Made by a program: the position numbers and the translations under genes. The notes under the pieces were generated by a model. That model did not search any database. It was not told the origin of the DNA and was given only the letters and a program-made list of their open reading frames with translations. Below, piece after piece: positions 57,210-64,000 of a stretch of 64,000 bases of DNA. This stretch comes from Edaphochlamys debaryana (Eukaryota > Chlorophyta > Chlorophyceae > Chlamydomonadales), in NCBI GenBank assembly GCA_016858145.1, contig JAEHOE010000107.1, forward strand, positions 248,001 through 312,000, given 5' to 3'. Each line of letters opens with the position of its first letter. The first letter of the stretch is position 1.

Positions 57210-58090
57210 TTTAGCCCTTCAGTCACATCTGACGGTTTCCGCACGTCAGTGGCGGAAACCAAGGTTTCCTGCGTTCGGCTAAGCAAAGCCTGCCGTCCGG
57301 AGGGGCGGGGGAACGAGGGGTGTTCCAGCGGGTTCGTGCCGTACGGCACTGCATGGCCGCTGGGCGGGAATGTTAGCGGTAGCGCCGCTTAGCGCGGGTA
57401 CTTTCGCGAGTTTCGTCAGATCTGACACCGTCGTGCCTAGCTGTTCCATACCGTTCGGTCCTTGACAGCGACAGCACGGCGGATCGGGCTCGCCGACGAG
57501 CCTTTAGACACCGTAGCTAGCTGCCCCTGCCTCTTTCCTATGCCTTATTTCACCCACTGGAAGTGAGCAGCAGCGGAGCTGCTGGAGTTCGTGCTTGGCG
57601 GAGATGCATCGCCCGACGTCGCGGTTTGGGCTCTCCGTCTGCAGAGTAGAACGCTGCGCCTTTGCTTACTCGCTCACTGCACCTGCGCGGTCGTGGGACC
57701 TAGCCGCCTGGTCGCCCCCAGCCAGTCGGGGCCTGCAAGCGCGCAAGTTTTGACCGCCAACCTGGCCCGGCGACCTTTGACTCGACTGCTGCTGCCTGCG
57801 CTCAGGAGCTTTCTTGGGTATGGACCCTTGCTAGTACGGCCTCAAGACGTCCGCTGCCCCCCTTACCTACTCTCGCCCTGGTGGACCGTCGACCGTGGAC
57901 CGAGGACTCCGCCATCCCCCCCTTTCCTGCCGGAAGCTACCACCTAGTTAGCCGCTGAGGCATTCATGGCGTGTACCCGCGCGTGTCGAGGAGAGGAGCT
58001 TCAGTTGCTATCGACCTCGTGCCGCTTGGATTTGCCCGAGGAACCCTTTGCACCAGCAAGGGCACGCCGTCGCCAGAGCCCGTTCGTCCT
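57210..58090. other. Unassigned sequence next to the LINE
   Basis: No gene recognised. It contains a strong small hairpin (57233-57259) and the start of degenerate satellite-like sequence at its right end. Open frames such as 57591-57947 show no family resemblance. Confidence 0.35.
57233..57259. other. Perfect 9-bp inverted repeat
   Basis: ggtttccgc and gcggaaacc flank a 9-nt loop, about 25 bp outside the truncated 5' end of the LINE. A structural observation only. Confidence 0.6.
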
Positions 58091-59620
58091 GGGCCCCGCT
58101 TGGGACCTCGCATTGGCACTCAGGCGCCGACCCCCGCTCCGTCGGGGGAGGCTCCGGTGGCGCCCGTCGCTTGGGCTGCTCAAAACCGTCCGGTCGGGAG
58201 AACGCCCGTCGGGGTTGGCGCGTTGGCGCTCACTTGCTGTTGCCCGCTCGGTTCGGGGAGGCCCGTTGGGGCTGATGCTTTGGTGCTCACATGCGTAGAC
58301 CCGCTTGGCCGGGGAGGCCCGTTTGGCCTGGCGCGTTGGCGCTCACTTACCAAAACCCGCTCGGTTCGGGGAGCTCGTTAAGGCTGATGCTTTAATGCTC
58401 ACATGCTTAGACCCGCTCGGCCGGGAAGGCCCATCTGACCTGGCGCGTTGGCGCCCACTTATTGAGACCCGCTCGGTTCGGGAGGCCCGTTAAGGCTGAT
58501 GCTTTGGTGCTCACCTGCGTAGACCATCTTGGCCGGGGAGGCCCGTTTGGCCTGGTGCGTTGGCGCTCACTTGCCAAAACCCGCTCGGTTCGGGGAGGCC
58601 CGTTGGGGCTGATGCTTTGGTGCTCACATGCGTAGACCCGCTTGGCCGGGGAGGCCCGTTTGGCCTGGCGCGTTGGCGCTCACTTACCAAAACCCGCTCG
58701 GTTCGGGGAGGCCCGTTGGGGCTGATGCTTTGGTGCGCACATGCGTAGACCCGCTTGGCCGGGGAGGCCCGTCTGACCTGGCGCGTTGGCGCTCACTTGG
58801 CTAAACCCGCTCGGTTCGCGGAGGCTCGTTGGGGCTGACGCTTTGGTACTCACATGCGTAGACCATCTTGGCCTGGGAGGCCCGTTTGGCCTGGTGCGTT
58901 GGCGCTCACTTGCCAAAACCCGCTCGGTTCGGGGAGGCCCGGTGGGGCTGATGCTTTGGTGCTCACATGCGTAGACCCGCTTGGCCGGGGAGGCCCGTTT
59001 GGCCTGGCGCGTTGGCGTCCACTTGCCAAAACCCTCTCGGTTCGGGGAGGCCCATTCAGGCTGATGCCTTGGTGCTCACATGCTTAGACCGCTCGGCCAG
59101 GGAGGCCTCTTTTTTGGCCTGGCGCGTTGACGCTCACTTGCCAAAACCCGCTCGGTTCGGGGAGGCCCGTTAAGGCTGATGCCTTGGTGCATGCTTAGGC
59201 TGCCCGTTAAGGCTGATGCCCGTTCAGGCTGATGCCTTGGTGCATGCTTATTAGACCGCTCGGCCAGGGAGGCCTCTTGTGGCCTGGCGCGTTGGCGCCC
59301 ACTTGCCAAAACCCGCTCGGTCGGGGAGGCTCGTTGAGGCTGATGCCTTGGTGCTCACATGTGTATGTACATGTTGTGATAGCTGGCGCCTCGGCGCGCA
59401 CTTGCTCGAGATCACTTGTTGGGTCCTGGGGCCTGTTGCGGCTGGCTGGCGCTCGGCCGAGGCGCACTAGCGCTTACATGCTTGACCGCTTGGCTGGGGG
59501 GTCTGTTGTGGCTAACGCGCTGGCAACTTGTGGTTGAACTCGCTCGCTCGGAGGCGGCCCGTTAAGGCTGACGTGTTGGTGCTCAGTGGTTCAGGACCGC
59601 TCGCTCGGGCGGCCCCGTGC
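58090..59620 (+). repeat. 113-bp satellite array made of two related 56/57-bp halves
   Basis: Core copies begin with cgctcggttcgggg at 58245, 58358, 58470, 58582, 58695, 58808, 58921, 59034 and 59149. Most periods are 112-113 bp. Within each unit the first half (ggaggcccgttggggctgat...) and the second half (ggaggcccgtttggcctggc...) are recognisably related, so the 113-bp unit is a dimer. After 59190 the array is rearranged, with short partial copies, a further unit at 59314 and then degenerate copies. Degenerate copies also precede 58245. The array is open in some frames (short frames ending in LMLWCSHA), but this is a consequence of the repeat and not evidence for a gene. Confidence 0.9.
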
Positions 59621-59934
59621 GGAACAGTGTTTGTTGCACACAAGGGAAGCCGCGGCTCCTATCTGCTGGCCCACGGCGCTGGCGCTGCCCGTGTGGGCGA
59701 ACCTATCCGCGTTCGTTCCCGCCATGTTGGCGTTCGTCGCTGGTTGGCACTCGCATGGTTGACGACCCGTTGGGCCTACGCCTTGTCGCTCTGCAGACAC
59801 GCTCCAGGTGTGGACCTGTTGGGCGGGTTGACCTGCGTCTGCTATCGCCACTCGGTCAGGCGACCCGTTGGGCTTGACGCATTGGCGCTCGCTTGCTGAT
59901 ACACGTTTAGTGCGGGCCCGTGGGTCTGGCTTGT

Positions 59935-60075
59935 GTTGTAGGCCCGCTGGGACTGGGCCGTTCTGTAGGCAGGCCCGCTGGGGCTGGCTCGTGTTGTAGG
60001 CCCGCGGGGGCCGGTCCGTACTGTAGGCAGGCCTGCTGGGTGGGCTCATGTTGTAGGCCCGCGGGGGCTGGCGCT
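59935..60075 (+). repeat. Second short tandem array (tgtaggc...cccgc units)
   Basis: Four to five diverged units of about 25-35 bp containing tgtaggc followed by cccgctgggg or cccgcggggg. It lies immediately beyond the degenerate end of the satellite and resembles it only in GC-rich style. Confidence 0.6.
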
Positions 60076-60120
60076 TTTTCGCTTGTCTGCTGGTGCCCGC
60101 CCGATCGGGCGACTTATAAG

Positions 60121-62366
60121 CTCTGGCGCGTCGGCGGCCTGTGCTAAGACACACCTTACGGTCGGGGTCTGCCATGGCTGAGCCCTGCTCAAACTTGAGA
60201 CCGGACATGATGTGAGGTCCGGAGCATACCGACGCTCACTTGTAGTGGTATCACTTCTATTACTCTTACGGCTCTATCAACGGCACGCTGCCTACACTGC
60301 CAGTTTACGCTCAGGCCCCTCGTCTTACTGGTCTAGCTGGGCTCCTTTGCCCGTTGGGGCTTTGCGCTGTAAACTACGCTCCGGATGCTGATTGCTCAGT
60401 GTCTGCGTGTGGAGCTCGTGCTCTCTCAGCTGGGCCTCGCAACCCTCTTGGGGTACACACGCGTTGTTACTCGCGCGCTGGCGAGGTTGTGCGCGGCGGC
60501 CACAATGCACCTGAAGGGGGTGGCTCCGCCGCCTCGCGGGATAGCCTGTCCCGTGCGCTGCGTGGCCAGATGATCTTCGTGACGCTCAGTCAACACCCGC
60601 TCGGGCAACGGCGAGGCTGTGGGGTGCTATCGCCTCCGCCAAACATGTACTGTGTAGTGCTGGGGGTGGCCCCCCATACCAGTTCCGGGCCCGCTCACAC
60701 CTGCGCCTAGCATGGCCCGGGCTTCCAACTAAAGTGGGATTGACCCCTGTCATGCTGGGCCCCCGTGGAAGGTCAGGTGGCTGTGACCGTAGTAAGAATT
60801 GGGTGTGGTGTCGTCCCTCGTGGTTGGTGCCCCCTGGGCCTTTGCCTAAGGCCCGCACGGTAACAGCCCGCTGGGGCTGCGCTCGCTTTGGAGCGTGGGC
60901 CCCTGTTGGGCCTGAACCTGGTTGAGCCTTGTGGGTTTCTGTGCGGTACGGCACGCTGGGCCCACGACTTGGCCCCTCCCCGGCTGTGCGCGAGGGTGCG
61001 TGCGCGTTTGTTTGGCGCCCACGAAAACAACTGCTGAACGCGTCTCGGCTATGTATGGGGGCCCCCCCTCGCATCTGAACCATCGCCCGCTAGGGCCGAG
61101 CGCCGGGTACTTTGGCACACCCGCCCGCGCGTGTGATTACCCCGCGGGCCCACGATGGGCTCCGCTTGCTTGCGTTAAGCCACAACGTTGTATGCCGCCC
61201 CTGCCAAACGACCTGAGGCCTGGGGGACACGTGCTGCTGTTGCGGACGGCCAGTACTACCGTAGTCTCGGCCTCCCAACTCGAGCTTGCAGCTGCTGGGG
61301 TTCTGCGCCTGTACTTCTGGCCTTGCCGGATTGCAACGCGGCGTGCGGAGCGTGCACGACTGGAAAGCATCTGGTGCGCTCACTCCATGCCACATCCGAC
61401 CTCCGGTCAGCTGGACGGGTTTTAAGCCCTTGGCCATGTTGCTCAGGGGGTCATCCACGCTACCCTCCTGTCGCACGCCGCTTTCGGCTGGATAACACCC
61501 CGCACTGGTGGGCTGCACAGCCTGCGCTCGGGTGGGGCAATGGCCGCGGCCGCTACCGGCGTTCAGGAGAGGCTGTTCCAGGCCCACGGCGGATGGCGCT
61601 CCCGCTCGGCCATGCTGGTTTACCTGGAGGACTCGGTCGAGGTCAAGCTGAGCGTGACGAAGGACCTGGGCTACTGAGTCCTACCTCATGTAACTCCCGT
61701 CTCCCCAACCCATCAATGTGGGAAAGTTTCGGCGGATCGGGCTCGCCCCACCACCACCCTCGGAAGGACCTCTTTCCTGCTTGCAGGTACCCTACCGCCT
61801 TCGGCGTCAGCCTACCATTGCGGTGCGTGACGCAATGCGGGAAACCGCGCAATCAAGCACAACGCCCCACAGCGCCGCCATAAGTCAGGGGCCTTCGCTG
61901 CTTCGCAACCCCGCAATGCCGGACTTGGCCAGTTGGGTTGGGTGCACCAACGCATGCACCTCTTTAAAGGATAGAAAGAGAAGATGTCCGTCACCTATCC
62001 GCTACTGCCCACACGCCACCCGCTACATCTCTCCCTCCGCCATGTACTGCTTATGTGAGGCTCTTCTAGGCGTGGTTATGTACGCCGCATGCACGGATAT
62101 TATGTATCGGGCTGTGGGGCACACTCAGAGAGTGTTTTGCTCCGCGTCCATCCTCCGGCCCCCGGTACCCCCGAAGCGCGCCGCACGTCCCCCGCCGACC
62201 CCCGCACGCACGTCTCCTGCGCTTGCATCGAGGTTGTGAACACCCCTCATTTGCGGACCTCCAGACGCATGCAGCCCTAGCTCTGCCGGGGGAATTCCCA
62301 GGGGCCTTTGGACCCGGACGAGACGAGCAAGGCCCCGAGCTGCCAGCTGCCAGCTGCCGTCTGCCC
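60121..62366. other. 2.2 kb without a recognisable gene
   Basis: GC-rich sequence between the repeat arrays and the Cys-rich gene. Several open frames of 100-230 codons occur on both strands (for example 61188-61883 plus), but none shows a domain, a family resemblance or a believable splice structure. The right end should hold the 3' untranslated region of the Cys-rich gene. Confidence 0.35.
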
Positions 62367-64000
62367 CTAGGTGGCGGCCCACAGGCGGCGGTGCATGGTG
62401 TCGCGGCGGTGCGCCGGCTTGAGGCACTTGTCGTTCAGGTACTCCCCGGTGGCAGGGTCGAAGAACAGCGGCTTGCAGCCGGGCAGGTCCACACCGTGGT
62501 AATTTGCGGCGCTGCGTAAGGGGGGGAGGACGACAGCCTCTGTGAGATCACAGCTGTGCACGTAGGGGCCGTCGAGACAGCCCTCGACAACCTCGAGGGG
62601 AGCTGCCCGCAGCCCTCACCAGCCTGTGAATGTGCAGATGGCGTTGGGGTAGCCGGCGCACTCGGTGTTCTCGCAGGTTGGCGGCACGAAGCCCGACTCC
62701 TCATCAGGGCCCGGGCAGCTGTAGTAGGGGGCAGCTAGACGGCACCTGCAAGGGGCAGGAGGTGCGGCGTGCGCACGGGTTACCAAGCGGTGAGCACTTT
62801 ATAGCAGTCAGGTCTCGCTGGCGCTTGGCGCAGGGCAGGCTAGCACGATTGCAGTTGTAAGACCAACCTCCCCGTAAAGGGGGTAGGGGGCGCCACCGTC
62901 TCCTCATTCACAAAGGAATCCACCTACGGTGGATCCCTTCCCCGAATCCACAGCTGCCACCCAGTCATAAGCAAGGCAACATTACGTACTCTCCGATCTT
63001 GGTAATCTCGATGCTGAAGCATTCCTGCTGGCTGATGGCCTTGCCGTCGGTGTCAACAAACTAACAGGGCACCGCAGGTGCCCCACTGCGGTGATAAGCG
63101 CGCAGGGGACAGGGGTCAGGCATCGGGGGTTACGGCAAATTTTGCTCAAGGCCAGAAAGAGCTCGTCCAGCTGGGTCCGCGCTCTTGCCATTACCCTGTA
63201 AGCCCAACAGCAATGACACGACCTTCAGCGCCCCAAGTTCAGGCTCCCAGCTTTAGCCCCAGACGCGCTCTGCCCTCCTCACGCACCAGCACGCCCTGGA
63301 AGCTGCGATCCACGCCGCAGTAGCTGGGGTAGCACGTGGCTGTGTCGCGGTAGTTGGGGCAGTAGGCGTACTGGCAGGGGTCCAGGAGACACTCGACCTT
63401 CTTGCCGTTGCACCTGTTGGGGTCACGTGCGGGGGTGAAAGGCGGCACGCGGTCGGCGTCATGGGAGCCACACGAAGCGTACCCGCCGCTATCGTGGTGA
63501 TGCGGAGCCCTGCACCACCGGCACACCCGCCTACCATGCCAGGCGGGAAGCGGCTCAACGGTTCATGCGATCCATCCAACCGCCACTCGCGGACACTCAC
63601 GGGGGAGGCATGAAGGGAGTTGGAGGCGTGGGCTTCGCATCCTTGTAGCAGGGAATGATGCCGCCGGTTTGTGGGTCAACCCTGCATGAGGGTCAAGGGT
63701 CAAGGGCGCCAGCCCTGCATCTCCTCGGCCTTGGCATTCTACGACTAGGGGCGATGAAACCCGTGAAGGCGGCTGTTCCCCTTCCAGCTGTACAGCTGCC
63801 CAGGACCTTCGACCAGCTCCCGGTAACTTACCAGAGCGGGGCACACAGGCCGTAGGTCATTCCCCTTATCTTTACGTCGGTGCAAGTGTTCACGAAACAC
63901 TGCGCGCCCACAGGCAGGGGCTGGCAGGCCGCGGGCCATGGAGTGTCGCACGAGTTGGCGCACTTCACATATTCGCGGCTGGGGCAGTTATTCCTGGGGG
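62367..64000 (-). CDS. Cys-rich, probably extracellular protein (5' end beyond window)
   Basis: Six exons with perfectly matching phases: 63993-63832, 63681-63601, 63413-63287, 63060-62990, 62745-62620 and 62511 to the stop at 62367. The first visible exon follows an acceptor (CCCCCAG) at the very edge of the window, so more exons lie to the right. The visible 240 or so residues contain about 28 Cys, in blocks such as CANSCDTPWPAAC, KVECLLDPCQYAYCP, ATCYPSYCG, TCENTECAGYPNAIC and LPGCKPLFFDP. The VxCxxDPCxxxxC pattern followed by a C..YCG is one I associate with secreted or cell-surface Cys-rich proteins of algae. I know no biochemical function for it. There is no membrane segment in the visible part, and the signal peptide would be outside the window. 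Disulfide-rich folding and an extracellular location are inferred. Confidence 0.65.

Noticed and set aside
58200..59200. Series of roughly 62-codon frames ending in LMLWCSHA
   Set aside because: The frames repeat with the 113-bp satellite and share its period. There is no start context, domain or splicing that supports genes.
58245..59335. CRISPR-like regular spacing of repeats
   Set aside because: The whole 113-bp unit repeats, with no unique spacers, in an intron-rich eukaryotic genome. It is a satellite.
61188..61883. A 231-codon open frame in the right-hand spacer
   Set aside because: High GC content makes stops rare in every frame. No motif, no conserved composition and overlapping frames of similar length on both strands.

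Overview
The window is nuclear DNA from a green alga, most likely a chlorophycean, although I cannot name the species. It is very GC-rich. Coding regions are cut by many short GT..AG introns and hold long Ala-, Gln- and Pro-rich stretches. The gene set fits an alga: an algal/plant-type expansin, an XBAT34/35-like ubiquitin ligase, a plastid-type GrpE and a ciliary transition-zone protein. There is no operon structure. I found no convincing functional tRNA or rRNA gene and no CRISPR array.

Layout, left to right. At 1-11546 lie three minus-strand paralogs of one large helical family ending in a MYND zinc finger (the first runs off the left edge). A fourth, more diverged copy is at 25389-28332. 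The first two are a recent duplication with nearly the same promoter, and the second carries a 5-nt tandem duplication that shifts its frame. At 12605-15296 (minus) is an ankyrin/RING ubiquitin ligase of XBAT34/35 type. At 16357-17877 (plus) is a PHOSPHO-type HAD phosphatase. At 18838-23775 (plus) is an F-box/WD40-like protein whose introns hold a minisatellite and a tRNA-like remnant.

At 28766-40857 (minus) is a gene of about 38 exons for an RPGRIP1L-like cilium transition-zone protein with an unexpected block of EF-hands. At about 42062-49266 (plus) is a plastid-targeted-looking helical-repeat protein whose last three exons encode a complete GrpE co-chaperone domain, joined in phase with the rest. 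At 49815-52572 (plus) is a secreted expansin with a low-complexity insertion.

From 53 to 62 kb the sequence is repeat-rich: a dead, 5'-truncated L1-type LINE (minus), a satellite of 113-bp units built from two 56/57-bp halves, a second short tandem array, and otherwise featureless sequence. At the right edge (62367-64000, minus) are the 3' exons of a Cys-rich, probably extracellular protein.

Most of these genes are functionally independent, as is usual in a eukaryotic genome. The strongest candidate for something undescribed is the MYND family: a local cluster with duplicated promoters, a family-specific zinc-finger spacing, and paralogs that alternate nearly identical blocks with strongly diverged ones. 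The EF-hand/RPGRIP1L and helical-repeat/GrpE fusions come next. Exon limits were read by eye from splice consensus and reading phase.
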